Source: Teichococcus aerophilus (GTDB lineage: Bacteria > Pseudomonadota > Alphaproteobacteria > Acetobacterales > Acetobacteraceae). Taken from it: a DNA stretch of 64,000 nucleotides. The notes under the pieces are model-generated. The model searched no databases, was not told the DNA's origin, and worked only from the letters and a program-made list of their open reading frames with translations. A program made the position numbers and the translations under genes. How positions within the stretch are numbered: the stretch's first letter is position 1; every line of letters starts with the position of its first letter. This document shows positions 12,614-23,039 of the stretch, piece after piece. The stretch is taken from the NCBI RefSeq assembly GCF_014490485.1, contig NZ_JACTVA010000003.1:124001-188000 (forward strand), written 5' to 3'.

Positions 12614-14118
12614 ACGCTCTCCGCAGCCCGGATCTCGCCGCCTTCACCGCTGGCCTGCTGGCCGGCGAGGGGCAGGTGCTCTGGCGGGAGCGGGTCGCGG
12701 ACCTGGATACTCCTGTCGGCGTCTTCCTGAAGCTGGCGCAGAACCAGCCCAACGCCTTCCTGTTCGAGAGCGTTGAGGGTGGGGCCGCGCGCGGCCGCTA
12801 CTCCGCCATCGGCATGGCACCGGACCTGGTCTGGCGCTGCCGGGAGGGCAAGGCCGAGATCAACCGCCACGCCCTCTCCGCCCCACACGCCTTCCAGCCG
12901 ATCGACAAGCCGGTGATGGAAAGCCTTGCCGAGCAGATCGAGGCGGCGCAATTGCCGCTGCCGGCCGGGCTGCCGCCCATCTGCGCCGGGCTGTTCGGCT
13001 ATCTGGGCTACGACATGGTCCGGCACATGGAGCAGCTGCCGAGCCTGAAGCCGGACGTGCTGGGCATCCCCGACGCGGTGATGATCCGCCCCACCCTGGT
13101 CATCGTCTTCGACCATGTGCGGGACACCATGACGCTCTGCACAGCCGTGTGGCCGGGCGAGGCGGAGCCGAATGCCGCCTGGGCCGCCGCGCAATCTCGC
13201 CTGGACGAAGCCGAGGCGGCGCTGGACCGCCCAGTGCCGCGCCCGGCCCCGCCGGCCGACCTGCCGCCGCTGGCCGAGCCTTCCAGCAACTTCACCCAGG
13301 CGGAGTTCCTCGACGTCGTCGAGCGCGCGAAGGAATACGTGCGCGCTGGCGACGTGTTCCAGGTGGTGCCCAGCCAGCGCTTCTCCATCCCGTTCGCGCT
13401 GCCGCCCTTCGCTCTGTACCGCGCGCTGCGGCGGATCAACCCGGCGCCGTTCCTGGTGTATTTCGATTTCGGCGGCTACGCAGCGGTGGCCGCCAGCCCG
13501 GAAATCCTGGTGCGGCTGCGCGATGGCGAGGTGACGGTGCGCCCCCTGGCCGGCACCCGCCCGCGCGGCGCGACGCCGGAGCAGGACCTGGCCCTGGAGC
13601 GCGAGCTGCTGGCCGATGAGAAGGAACGCGCCGAGCACCTGATGCTGCTCGACCTCGGCCGCAACGATGTCGGCCGCGTGTCGGAGATCGGCTCGGTGAA
13701 GGTGACGCAGAGCTTCAATATCGAGCGCTACAGCCAGGTCATGCACATCGCCAGCGAGGTTCGCGGCAAGCTGCGCGGCGGGCTGACGGCGCTGGAGGCC
13801 CTCTCCGCCGGCTTCCCCGCCGGCACGCTCTCCGGCGCGCCGAAAGTACGGGCCATGCAGATCATCGAGGAGCTGGAGCCCTCCCGGCGCGGCCTCTATG
13901 CCGGCGGCATCGGCTATTTCGGCGCCGATGGCGGCATGGATACCTGCATCGCGCTGCGCACCGCGCTGGTGAAGGACGGCGTCATGCACGTCCAGGCCGG
14001 CTGCGGCGTGGTGGCGGATTCGGACCCGATGGCCGAGTATGAGGAAACGCGGGCCAAGGCGCGCGGCCTGGTGCGCGCCGCGGAAGAAGCCGTGCGCTTC
14101 GCCGCCGGCCGCCGTTGA
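12610..14118 (+). CDS. trpE: Anthranilate synthase component I
   Basis: A 502-residue chorismate-utilising enzyme forming anthranilate from chorismate and ammonia, the first step of tryptophan synthesis; TrpG supplies ammonia. The N-terminal regulatory domain contains [18 protein letters not shown], where the LFES serine normally binds feedback tryptophan. The catalytic domain shows [46 protein letters not shown] and [10 protein letters not shown]. The start overlaps the ppiD stop (ATGA). I see no leader peptide or attenuator ahead of trpE, since the preceding sequence is ppiD. Confidence 0.97.
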   Translation: MNALRSPDLAAFTAGLLAGEGQVLWRERVADLDTPVGVFLKLAQNQPNAFLFESVEGGAARGRYSAIGMAPDLVWRCREGKAEINRHALSAPHAFQPIDKPVMESLAEQIEAAQLPLPAGLPPICAGLFGYLGYDMVRHMEQLPSLKPDVLGIPDAVMIRPTLVIVFDHVRDTMTLCTAVWPGEAEPNAAWAAAQSRLDEAEAALDRPVPRPAPPADLPPLAEPSSNFTQAEFLDVVERAKEYVRAGDVFQVVPSQRFSIPFALPPFALYRALRRINPAPFLVYFDFGGYAAVAASPEILVRLRDGEVTVRPLAGTRPRGATPEQDLALERELLADEKERAEHLMLLDLGRNDVGRVSEIGSVKVTQSFNIERYSQVMHIASEVRGKLRGGLTALEALSAGFPAGTLSGAPKVRAMQIIEELEPSRRGLYAGGIGYFGADGGMDTCIALRTALVKDGVMHVQAGCGVVADSDPMAEYEETRAKARGLVRAAEEAVRFAAGRR

Positions 14119-14131
14119 AGGACGCAGCGCC

Positions 14132-14736
14132 ATGATCCTGCTGATCGACAACTACGACAGCTTCACCTTCAACCTGTACCACTTCCTGGGTGACCTCGGC
14201 GCCCAGATCGAGGTCCGCCGCAATGACACGCTGCGGGTGGAGGAAGCGCTGGAGCTGAAGCCGGAAGCCATCCTGCTCTCTCCTGGCCCCTGCACGCCGA
14301 ACGAGGCCGGCATCTGCCTGCCGCTGATCTCGGCCGCCGCCAAGGCCGGCGTGCCGCTAATGGGCGTCTGCCTCGGCCACCAGGCCATCGGCCAGGCCTT
14401 CGGCGGCATCGTGGAGCGGGCGCCCACCCCCGTGCACGGCAAGGTGTGGGAGATGCGGCACCGGAACACCGACCTGTTCGCCGGCCTGCCGGACCCGTTC
14501 AAGGCCACCCGCTACCATTCCCTGGTGGTGCGGCGGGACGGCTTGCCGGACGCGCTGGAAGCCACGTCCTGGACCAGCGACGGGCTGATCATGGGCTTGG
14601 CGCACCGCGAGTTGCCGATCTGGGGCGTGCAGTTCCACCCGGAAAGCATCGCCAGCCAGCACGGGCACGACATCCTGCGGAACTTCCTGACCATGTCCGG
14701 CGTCACGCTGCCCGCGCGCAACGAAGCTAGCGCCAC

Positions 14737-14740
<4 letters not shown>
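14132..14740 (+). CDS. trpG: Anthranilate synthase component II (glutamine amidotransferase)
   Basis: A 202-residue class I glutamine amidotransferase that delivers ammonia to TrpE. The nucleophile is C80 in [15 protein letters not shown], and the His-Glu pair lies in [10 protein letters not shown]. The start at 14132 gives the family's usual opening [14 protein letters not shown]; the longer open frame runs back into trpE and is not used. It is 13 bases after trpE and overlaps trpD by ATGA. Some members of this group also serve p-aminobenzoate synthesis; the trp context makes tryptophan the main role. Confidence 0.97.
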
Positions 14741-15753
<1,013 letters not shown>

Positions 15754-15819
15754 GCACCCTGACAAGCCGTGCTGCCATTTGAACCGAGCGCGCCCGATGC
15801 GCTGGAAAGACCGAGACGG

Positions 15820-16626
15820 ATGAACGCGACAACCCTCCCCGACACGCTGCTTCGTATCCTCGCCGACAAGGAAGTGGAGGTCCGCAACCGCGCGGCCACC
15901 ACGCCGCTGGACGAGATCGAGAAGCAGGCGAAGGATGCCGGCAAGCCGCGCGACTTCACCGGCGCGCTGTGCAATGCCGTGGCCGACGGGCGGATCGGCC
16001 TGATTTCCGAGATCAAGCGCGCCTCCCCTTCCGGCGGGCTGATCCGCGATCCGTTCGAGCCCGCCGCCATCGCCAGCGCCTACGAGGCCGCCGGCGCCGC
16101 CTGCCTCTCCGTGCTGACCGACGCGCCGTTCTTCCAAGGCGAGCCGCAGCACCTGATCGAGGCCCGCGCCGCCTGCAAGCTGCCGGTGCTGCGCAAGGAC
16201 TTCATGATCGACCCCTGGCAGGTGTTCGAGACCCGCGCGATGGGCGGCGATTGCATCCTGCTGATCATGGCCGCGCTGTCCGACGCCCAGGCGCGGGAGC
16301 TGGAGGAAGTGGCCCGCAGCCTGGACCTCTCCGTGCTGGCCGAAGTGCATGACGAGAAGGAGCTGGAGCGGGCGCTGGGCCTGAACACCCGCCTGATCGG
16401 CATCAACAACCGCGACCTGCGCAGCCTGCGCACCGACCTGGCCACCGCCGAGCGGCTGGTGCCGATGGTGCCGGCCGACCGCATCCCGGTGGCGGAAAGC
16501 GGCCTGCGCAACGCCGCCGACGTGCGCCGCATGGCCGATGTCGGCGCCCGCTGCATCCTGGTGGGCGAGCACCTGCTGCGCCAGCCGGACCTGACGGCCG
16601 CCGCGCGCGAGATGGTCGAAGCCTGA
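15820..16626 (+). CDS. trpC: Indole-3-glycerol-phosphate synthase
   Basis: A 268-residue TIM-barrel enzyme that closes the indole ring. Catalytic and binding segments are visible: [12 protein letters not shown], the lysine in [35 protein letters not shown] and [13 protein letters not shown] start at ATG 15820 ([18 protein letters not shown]) with GAGACGG just upstream; a GTG start at 15769 would add 17 residues with no family support. It is followed 2 bases later by moaC. Confidence 0.95.
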   Translation: MNATTLPDTLLRILADKEVEVRNRAATTPLDEIEKQAKDAGKPRDFTGALCNAVADGRIGLISEIKRASPSGGLIRDPFEPAAIASAYEAAGAACLSVLTDAPFFQGEPQHLIEARAACKLPVLRKDFMIDPWQVFETRAMGGDCILLIMAALSDAQARELEEVARSLDLSVLAEVHDEKELERALGLNTRLIGINNRDLRSLRTDLATAERLVPMVPADRIPVAESGLRNAADVRRMADVGARCILVGEHLLRQPDLTAAAREMVEA

Positions 16627-16628
16627 CC

Positions 16629-17120
16629 GTGGCGCAGTCCGGCCTGACCCATTTCGACGCCGAGGGGAAGGCCGTGATGGTCGACGTCTCGGCCAAGGCG
16701 TCCACCACTCGCATCGCCATCGCCCGTGGCCGCGTGGTGATGGCGCCGGAGACGCTGGAGACCATCCGTGCCGGCGGCATCGGCAAGGGCGACGTGCTCG
16801 GCGTCGCCCGGCTGGCCGGCATCATGGGCGCCAAGCGGACATCCGACCTGATCCCGCTCTGCCACCCGCTGCCGCTCTCCTCCGTGAAGGTGGAGCTGGT
16901 GCCGGTGGCGCCGGATGCGGTGGAGATCGAGGCGATGGCCAAGACGACCGGCCAGACCGGGGTGGAGATGGAGGCGCTGACCGCCGTCACCGTCGCTGCG
17001 CTGACGGTGTACGACATGTGCAAGGCCATCGACCGCGGTATGCGGGTGGAGGCCGTGCGGCTGGTCCGCAAGGAAGGCGGCAAGTCCGGCCTTTGGGAAG
17101 CGCCAGGGGAAACCGCCTGA
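16629..17120 (+). CDS. moaC: Cyclic pyranopterin monophosphate synthase
   Basis: A 163-residue molybdenum-cofactor enzyme that, after MoaA, forms cyclic pyranopterin monophosphate. MoaC signatures are [35 protein letters not shown] and [14 protein letters not shown], with the active-site lysine region near MCKAID. The start is GTG at 16629, 2 bases after trpC. The trpDC-moaC-moeA-lexA order is a known alphaproteobacterial arrangement. The product would be needed by molybdoenzymes such as the one at 40577-42877. Confidence 0.96.
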   Translation: MAQSGLTHFDAEGKAVMVDVSAKASTTRIAIARGRVVMAPETLETIRAGGIGKGDVLGVARLAGIMGAKRTSDLIPLCHPLPLSSVKVELVPVAPDAVEIEAMAKTTGQTGVEMEALTAVTVAALTVYDMCKAIDRGMRVEAVRLVRKEGGKSGLWEAPGETA

Positions 17121-17121
17121 G

Positions 17122-18327
17122 ATGCTCTCCGTCGAGGAAGCCCGTACCCGTATCCTGGGCGCGCTGGAACCGGTTGGTGCCGAGACCGTGGCGCTTTCCG
17201 AGGCCTGGGGCCGGGTCCTGGCGGCCCCGGTGCAGGCGCGGCTGACCCAGCCGCCGGCCGATGTCTCGGCCATGGATGGCTATGCGGTGCGTGCCGCCGA
17301 TGCGGTGGAGGGTACCCGCCTGACGTTGGCCGGCACGGCGCCGGCTGGCCACCCCTTCCCCGGCAGTGTCGGCCCGGGCGAGGCCGTGCGGATCTTCACC
17401 GGCGCCGTGGTGCCGGCCGGTGCGGACGGCATCCTGCTGCAGGAAGACGCCGACGCTGCCGGCCAGTCGGTCCTGGTGAAGGAGACGGTTCGCGCCGGCC
17501 GCTGGATTCGCCCGGCCGGGCTGGACTTCGCGACCGACGAGACACTGCTGCCCGCCGGCCACCGGCTGACGGTGCGCGACATCGGCCTTGCCGCTGCCGG
17601 CAACCACCCCTGGCTCAGCGTGCATCGCGCCCCGCGCATCGGCATCCTGGCCACGGGCGACGAGATTTCCCTGCCGGGCGAGCCAGTCGGCCCCGGTGGC
17701 ATCGTCTCCTCCAACGCGCATGCGCTGGCGGCGCTGGTGCGGGCAGCGGGCGGCGTGCCGCTGGTGCTGCCGATAGCACGCGATGACGTCGATGCCATTG
17801 CCGAGGCCGGGCGCGCAGCGCGCGGCTGCGACCTGTTGGTCACGACCGGTGGCGCCAGCGTCGGCGACCATGACCTGGTGCAGAAAGCGTTGCTGCCGGA
17901 AGGTTTCAAACTGGATTTCTGGCAGATCGCCATGCGGCCGGGCAAGCCGCTGATCTGGGGCCGCCTGGGCGAGACGCCGTTGATGGGCCTGCCGGGCAAC
18001 CCGGTATCCAGCCTGGTCTGCGGCATCGTGTTCCTGTGGCCGGCGATCGCCGCGCTGGGTGGCCGGCCGAACCTGCTGCCGCCGCTGCGCCCGGCCCGAC
18101 TGGCCGAGCCGCTGGCGGAGAACGACAAGCGGGCCGAATATATGCGCGCTCGCCTTTCCACCGCCGACGATGGCATGCTGCTGGCCGCAGCCTTTCCGAA
18201 GCAGGACAGTTCCATGCTGAAGACCATGGCGAGGGCGGATGCGCTGCTGTTACGCGCACCCCACGCCCCTGCCCTGGCGGCCGGCGCTGCTGTGGAAGTC
18301 ATCGTCCTGAGTGAGCTAGGCCTTTGA
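17122..18327 (+). CDS. moeA: Molybdopterin molybdenumtransferase
   Basis: A 401-residue enzyme that inserts molybdate into adenylylated molybdopterin. Motifs include PPADVSAMDGYAVRAAD, GEAVRIFTGAVVPAGADGI, ATGDEI, SSNAHALAALV, TTGGASVGDHD and the GLPGNPVSSLV phosphate-binding loop. Length is normal for MoeA. It lies 1 base after moaC. A 101-base gap with an SOS box follows before lexA, so lexA probably has its own promoter besides read-through. Confidence 0.96.
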   Translation: MLSVEEARTRILGALEPVGAETVALSEAWGRVLAAPVQARLTQPPADVSAMDGYAVRAADAVEGTRLTLAGTAPAGHPFPGSVGPGEAVRIFTGAVVPAGADGILLQEDADAAGQSVLVKETVRAGRWIRPAGLDFATDETLLPAGHRLTVRDIGLAAAGNHPWLSVHRAPRIGILATGDEISLPGEPVGPGGIVSSNAHALAALVRAAGGVPLVLPIARDDVDAIAEAGRAARGCDLLVTTGGASVGDHDLVQKALLPEGFKLDFWQIAMRPGKPLIWGRLGETPLMGLPGNPVSSLVCGIVFLWPAIAALGGRPNLLPPLRPARLAEPLAENDKRAEYMRARLSTADDGMLLAAAFPKQDSSMLKTMARADALLLRAPHAPALAAGAAVEVIVLSELGL

Positions 18328-18359
18328 TGAGGCCCGAATCATGGTTGACCCGGTCACGA

Positions 18360-18374
18360 GAACTTTCGTAGAAC
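18360..18374 (-). promoter_or_regulatory. LexA (SOS) box upstream of lexA
   Basis: The string GAACTTTCGTAGAAC reads GTTC-N7-GTTC on the other strand, the direct-repeat SOS box recognised by alphaproteobacterial LexA. It sits 54 bases before the lexA start codon, as expected for autorepression. I did not see another perfect copy in the intergenic gaps I inspected. Confidence 0.9.
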
Positions 18375-18428
18375 ATCCCCTATAGGTTTCCGGTTTGTTC
18401 GCCGGGATGCAAACAGGGAATTCGCCGT

Positions 18429-19157
18429 ATGCTGACGCGCAAGCAGCACGAACTGCTGATGTTTATCGACCGTCACCTACGCGATACCGGCTTCTCCCCA
18501 TCGTTCGAGGAGATGAAGGAAGCGCTTCGCCTGCGCTCCAAGTCCGGCATTCACCGACTGATCACGGCCCTGGAGGAACGCGGCTTCCTGCGCCGCCGCG
18601 CTCACCGCGCCCGCGCGCTGGAAGTGCTGCGCCTGCCGGAAGGCCTGAAGCAGAGCCCGGGGGAGACGATGGCGCGGACCTCGGCCCTCGCCGCACCGTC
18701 CATGCCCACCAACGTCATCCGCGGCAATTTCGCCCCCAACCTGCCCGGCGTGCAGCGCGCTGCGGCGGAAGCCGCTGCGGTACATCTGCCGCTCTACGGC
18801 CGTATCGCCGCCGGCCAGCCGATCGAGGCATTGCGGGACCAGGGCAGCAGTGTCGAAGTTCCGGCGGCCCTGCTGGCCTCTGGCGAACACTACGCGCTGG
18901 AAGTTTCCGGTGATTCCATGACCGGCATCGGCATCCTGGACGGCGACACCGTCATCATCCGCCGGGGCGAGGTCGCCGAGAATGGCGACGTGGTCGTGGC
19001 GCTGGTGGATGAGAACGAGGTGACGCTGAAGACGCTGCGCCGCCATCGCAGCTCCATCGCGCTGGAAGCGGCCAACCCAGCTTATGAGACGCGCATTTTT
19101 GGCCCGGACCGCGTCAAGGTGCAGGGCAAGCTGATCGGGCTGCTGCGCCGCTACTAG
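18429..19157 (+). CDS. lexA: LexA repressor
   Basis: A 242-residue SOS repressor and self-cleaving protease. The N-terminal winged helix-turn-helix (about 1-65, [32 protein letters not shown]) binds the box upstream. An Ala/Pro-rich linker is longer than in E. coli, as is usual in alphaproteobacteria. The cleavage site is A128-G129 in GRIAAGQP, the nucleophile S163 in SGDSMTG, and the general base K201 in EVTLKTLRR. It closes the trp-moaC-moeA run. Its stop codon TAG is the first three bases of a dispersed repeat (see 19154). Confidence 0.97.
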   Translation: MLTRKQHELLMFIDRHLRDTGFSPSFEEMKEALRLRSKSGIHRLITALEERGFLRRRAHRARALEVLRLPEGLKQSPGETMARTSALAAPSMPTNVIRGNFAPNLPGVQRAAAEAAAVHLPLYGRIAAGQPIEALRDQGSSVEVPAALLASGEHYALEVSGDSMTGIGILDGDTVIIRRGEVAENGDVVVALVDENEVTLKTLRRHRSSIALEAANPAYETRIFGPDRVKVQGKLIGLLRRY

Positions 19158-19260
19158 AGCGTGATGGCTTGAGGTGAAATCACCGAAAAGCCTGAATCAC
19201 GCGATCAAACAAAAACTCGGAGCATGGTGGGTGAACGAATGTGAACGCATCATGCTCTGA
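19154..19260 (+). repeat. Dispersed TAGAGC repeat with two hairpins, beginning at the lexA stop
   Basis: The first unit is CTAGAGCGTGATGGC, whose TAG is the lexA stop codon. It folds into nested complementary arms: GCGTGAT with ATCACGC, GGCTT with AAGCC, and GGTGA with TCACC around an AA loop (19160-19202). A second hairpin (19220-19256) has GAGCATG/CATGCTC arms enclosing two direct GTGAACG repeats. The 28-base block 19154-19181 matches, in inverted orientation, 43763-43790 at 23 of 28 positions and 25857-25884 at 20 of 28. Confidence 0.75.
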
Positions 19261-19284
19261 ACGCGCTCAGACCCTGTCGAGACC

Positions 19285-19319
19285 ATGTCCGCTGCCTTCA
19301 CTGGCAGCGGACATTTTTT
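19285..19319 (+). terminator. Intrinsic terminator after lexA
   Basis: A 12-bp perfect stem (ATGTCCGCTGCC with its complement) has a TTCACT loop and a T-run. The T-run runs into the stop codon of the convergent comEC gene. Confidence 0.88.
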
Positions 19320-21528
19320 ATGGCGCCTCGGGCGTGGCCGCCGCCCGTTGCCAGGCTGGTACCGGCTGCGGCGGCACCCAGGGGCGCGCACCGCGCCAGT
19401 CGCGGTCCGTGACGATACGAACCCCTTCCGGCGAGAGCCAGATAGCGTGCGGCCCGTTCCGCCAGACGCTGAAGCGGTCCACCGACACCACCCCCCGGCA
19501 GCGGCCACGGATTGGCTCCGGCGAGAGCAGCAGGGCGGCCTGGCCGCAATAGGGCTGTGCCTGCAAGGGTGCCGCGGTTTCGCCCCTGCGGGCCTTCTGC
19601 GGGCGGAGCAGCAGTACCTTCGGCCCGTCCGCCGCCAGTTGCACGGCACAGGTGGCGGCATCGCAATGGATGGCGCCGCCGGCGGCATCGCCGGCCGCGG
19701 GCAGCAGGCTCGCGCCTTCCTCCCCCCAGCCGCGCAGCCAGGATTCCCGTACCAGGGCGGAGGCGCCGCTGGCCCGTTGCAGCACCACGCCCTCGGCCGT
19801 GCGGAATGCGATCAGCCGCGCGTCGGACGACACCAAAATGTCTGGCGGCGTCACCCAGGCGGCGGAGCTGATGCCCAGCAGCATCAGCGGCACCCCCAGC
19901 AGGCGCCAGCGCTGCTGCCACAGGCACAGCCACAGCATGCCCAAGGTGGTGAGGATCAGCCCCCAGACCGGGATCGGCGCCGCCAACATGGCCGCCCCCG
20001 GCCAGGCCGCGACGGTACGGGCCACCAGCAAGGTGCCCTCCACCCCCCAGCCCATCAGAATCAGCGGCCAGGCTTCCAGCCCGAAGGGCATCAGCGCCAC
20101 GGCGGCCATGCCCGCCGGCATCACCAGGATGGAGGTCAGCGGGATCGCCACCGCGTTGGCGGCGACGCCGTAGAGCTGCAGGCGGCCGAAATGGTGCAGC
20201 CCGTAGGGAGTGGTGGCCAGCCCGGCGAGGATGGAGGTGAAGGTCAGGCCGATCAGCAGCATGGCCGGCTTGCGCCACCAGCCCTTCTGCGCCCGCCAGC
20301 GCGCCATGGCCGGGCCGCTCCACTCCGCGCCGGCGATCAGCGCCATCACGGCAGCGAAGCTCATCTGGAAGGATGGGCCGGTCAGTGCCGCCGGCTGGAT
20401 GGCCATCACGGCGAAGGCGGCGACGGACAGGGTGCGGAGGGAGAGCGCCCGGCGGCCGATCAACACCCCCAGCGTTACCACCGCCGCCATGGCAAAGCTG
20501 CGCAGCATGGGCACCTGCCCGCCGGTCAGCAGCACATAGCCCAGGCCGAGTAACAGGCTGCCCGGCGTGGCCACCACCTTGCTGTCCACCCGCAGCGCCA
20601 GCCATGGCACCAGCGCCACCAGGAAGCGGATGACGCCGAAACCCAGCCCCATCACCACGGCAATATGCAGGCCGGAGACGGAAAGCAGGTGCGCCAGCCC
20701 GGAATCCCGCATCGCCGCCATGTCCGGCTTCGGGATGCCGGTCTGCGAGCCGGTGATCAACGCGGACGACACCGCGCCGGCCCCGCCCGGGATCTGCGCG
20801 GTGATGCGGCCTTCGATCACCCGGCGCAGACGCGCAAAAGGCGAGGCCGGCTCCGGCTCCCCCAGCCGCTCCGCACTGCCGAGCGCGAAGCCGGAGCCGC
20901 CGAGGCCCTGGAAGAAGGCGGTGCGCTGGAAGTCCCAGGCGCCGGGGTGGGCCGGCATCGCCGGTTCCCGCACCAGGGCGCGCACCCGCAGATGGTCCCC
21001 CGGCATCGGCTGCAGCGGGTCGTTGGTGCGCAGGCGGATGCGGATCTGCCGGGGCAGGATGGGCTCGCCCGGGCCCAGCCGCGCGGCGGCCAGGGTGACG
21101 CGCACGCCCTCAGGCAATGCATCGACATCCTCGACCACGCCTTCCAGCATTACCGCCTTGCTCGGCAGGTCCAGGGGCGGCGGCAGGCGGGCGGTGTGCC
21201 AAGCGGCGAGCGCGAAGCCCAGCGCCGCCGCGCCGGCCAGGCCGGTGGCCCAGGCCGCCAGCGGGAAGCGCCACAGCAGCAGCACCGCCAGCGCCAGCAA
21301 CGGCCAGGGCAACCACAGCCAGCCGGTCCCCGGTTCCTCCAGCAGGTTGAAATAGGCGGCGACGCCAGCGCCCATCGCCACCGGCAGCCAGAGCGGCAGG
21401 CGCTGCCATTCCCGCGCCAACAGGCCATGCAGCAGCGCCGCCCAGCGCAGGGGCGCGGCCACCCAGGCCGGCCATTCCATCCCGGCCGGCCACAGCAGTT
21501 TCACGCGAAGCGCGGCAAGGGCCTGCAT
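19318..21528 (-). CDS. comEC: ComEC/Rec2 family DNA-uptake channel protein
   Basis: A 736-residue multi-spanning inner-membrane protein of the ComEC/Rec2 family, the channel that carries single-stranded DNA into the cytoplasm in transformable bacteria. A DUF4131-like N-terminal part with an OB-like soluble segment (about 135-230) precedes the competence domain, which opens with SALITGSQTGIPKPDMAAMRDSGLAH (about 275-300) and LLSVSGLHIAVVMGLGF. The C-terminal 180 residues are soluble but lack the HxHxDH motif of a metallo-beta-lactamase domain, as in many alphaproteobacterial members. It is divergent from gltX (110 bases between starts). Whether the host is competent is unknown, since no other com genes are present here. 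Confidence 0.9.
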   Translation of the reverse strand: MQALAALRVKLLWPAGMEWPAWVAAPLRWAALLHGLLAREWQRLPLWLPVAMGAGVAAYFNLLEEPGTGWLWLPWPLLALAVLLLWRFPLAAWATGLAGAAALGFALAAWHTARLPPPLDLPSKAVMLEGVVEDVDALPEGVRVTLAAARLGPGEPILPRQIRIRLRTNDPLQPMPGDHLRVRALVREPAMPAHPGAWDFQRTAFFQGLGGSGFALGSAERLGEPEPASPFARLRRVIEGRITAQIPGGAGAVSSALITGSQTGIPKPDMAAMRDSGLAHLLSVSGLHIAVVMGLGFGVIRFLVALVPWLALRVDSKVVATPGSLLLGLGYVLLTGGQVPMLRSFAMAAVVTLGVLIGRRALSLRTLSVAAFAVMAIQPAALTGPSFQMSFAAVMALIAGAEWSGPAMARWRAQKGWWRKPAMLLIGLTFTSILAGLATTPYGLHHFGRLQLYGVAANAVAIPLTSILVMPAGMAAVALMPFGLEAWPLILMGWGVEGTLLVARTVAAWPGAAMLAAPIPVWGLILTTLGMLWLCLWQQRWRLLGVPLMLLGISSAAWVTPPDILVSSDARLIAFRTAEGVVLQRASGASALVRESWLRGWGEEGASLLPAAGDAAGGAIHCDAATCAVQLAADGPKVLLLRPQKARRGETAAPLQAQPYCGQAALLLSPEPIRGRCRGVVSVDRFSVWRNGPHAIWLSPEGVRIVTDRDWRGARPWVPPQPVPAWQRAAATPEAP

Positions 21529-21638
21529 CGATATTCAACCTCCACGCGCACTCTACAGCAGAGGTGGTGCATGGTAGAAGCAGAGGTCCTGAGGAAATCT
21601 CGCGAGCCGATGGGCTCGAAGGAATTTGGCTGAGCCCT

Positions 21639-23027
21639 ATGACCGTACGCACCCGCTTCGCACCCTCCCCGACCGGGTATCTGCACATCGGGGGCGCGCG
21701 CACCGCGCTCTTCAATTACCTCTTCGCACGGCACCACGGTGGCCAGTACCTGCTGCGGATCGAGGATACCGATAAGGCCCGCAGCACCCAGGAAGCGGTC
21801 GAGCAGATCCTCAAGAGCCTGGACTGGCTGGGCCTCAGCCCCGACGAACCGCCGGTGATGCAGAGCGAGCGCGAAGCCCGCCATGCCGAAGTTGCGCATG
21901 AGCTGCTGGCCGCCGGCAAGGCGTATCACTGCTACTGCACCGCCGAGGAGCTGGTGGAGATGCGGGAGAAGGCGATCGCCGAGAAGCGCCCGCCCCGCTA
22001 CGACGGCCGTTGGCGCGACCGCGACCCGTCCGAGGCCCCGGCCGGCGTAAAGCCTTCCATCCGCATCAAGGCCCCGCGTGAGGGCGAGATGGTGATCCGC
22101 GACCTGGTGCAGGGCGATGTCCGCGTCCAGTGCAGCGAGCTGGACGACCTGATCATCCTGCGCTCGGACGGCACGCCGACCTACCTGCACGCCGTGGTGG
22201 TCGATGACCACGACATGGCCATCACCCATGTCATCCGCGGCGACGACCATCTGACCAACACCTTCCGCCAGGCGCTGATCTACGACGCCATGGGCTGGAC
22301 GCGGCCGCATTTCGCCCACATCCCGCTGATCCATGGCGCGGATGGCGCCAAGCTCTCCAAGCGCCACGGCGCCGTGGGCGCGCTGGAATTCCGCGAGCAG
22401 GGCTTCCTGCCGGAAGCGGTGTGCAACTACCTGCTGCGCCTCGGCTGGGGTCATGGGGACGAGGAGTTCGTGCCGCGTGAGCGTGCGATCGAGCTGTTCG
22501 ACCTGAAGGATGTCGGCCGCGCCGCCAGCCGGATGGACTACGCCAAGCTGACGCACCTGAATTCCCAGTACCTGCGCCAGAAGGACCCGGATGCGGTGAC
22601 GGGCGACGTGCTCGCCATCCTGCGCGGGCGTGGCCCGTTGCCGGAAGGCGCCGTCAGCACCATCCGCGCCCTGATGCCGGACATCATGCCGCGCGCCCGC
22701 ACGCTGGTGGAAGCCGCCGACATGTGCGGCTTCGCCACAGCCAGCATCCCCCTGACCTTCGAGCCGAAGGCGCAGGCGCAGCTGACCGACGACGCCAAGG
22801 CGCGCCTGCGCGACCTGGCCGAGTTCCTGGAAGACGCGCCGTGGGAGCGCGAGGACCTGGACAAGTGGCTGCGCGACTATGCCGAGGTGAAGGACATCAA
22901 GCTGGGCGCCGTGGCGCAGCCGCTGCGCGCCGCGCTGACCGGCAGCACCCAGTCGCCGCCGATCGACGCCGTGTTGTTCGCGCTCGGCAAGGGCGAGGCG
23001 CTCGCCCGTATCCGTGCTGCCGCCTGA
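21639..23027 (+). CDS. gltX: Glutamate--tRNA ligase
   Basis: A 462-residue class I aminoacyl-tRNA synthetase. The HIGH-type motif is at 8-20 (APSPTGYLHIGGA), and the KMSKS equivalent is KLSKR at 238-242. The C-terminal anticodon-binding helical domain is complete. The start MTVRTRFAPSPTG at 21639 is standard; the in-frame upstream extension lacks homology. Many alphaproteobacteria carry two GltX paralogues, one of which charges tRNA-Gln; the sequence alone does not settle which this is. Confidence 0.96.
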   Translation: MTVRTRFAPSPTGYLHIGGARTALFNYLFARHHGGQYLLRIEDTDKARSTQEAVEQILKSLDWLGLSPDEPPVMQSEREARHAEVAHELLAAGKAYHCYCTAEELVEMREKAIAEKRPPRYDGRWRDRDPSEAPAGVKPSIRIKAPREGEMVIRDLVQGDVRVQCSELDDLIILRSDGTPTYLHAVVVDDHDMAITHVIRGDDHLTNTFRQALIYDAMGWTRPHFAHIPLIHGADGAKLSKRHGAVGALEFREQGFLPEAVCNYLLRLGWGHGDEEFVPRERAIELFDLKDVGRAASRMDYAKLTHLNSQYLRQKDPDAVTGDVLAILRGRGPLPEGAVSTIRALMPDIMPRARTLVEAADMCGFATASIPLTFEPKAQAQLTDDAKARLRDLAEFLEDAPWEREDLDKWLRDYAEVKDIKLGAVAQPLRAALTGSTQSPPIDAVLFALGKGEALARIRAAA

Positions 23028-23039
23028 GGGAAATCCAAG

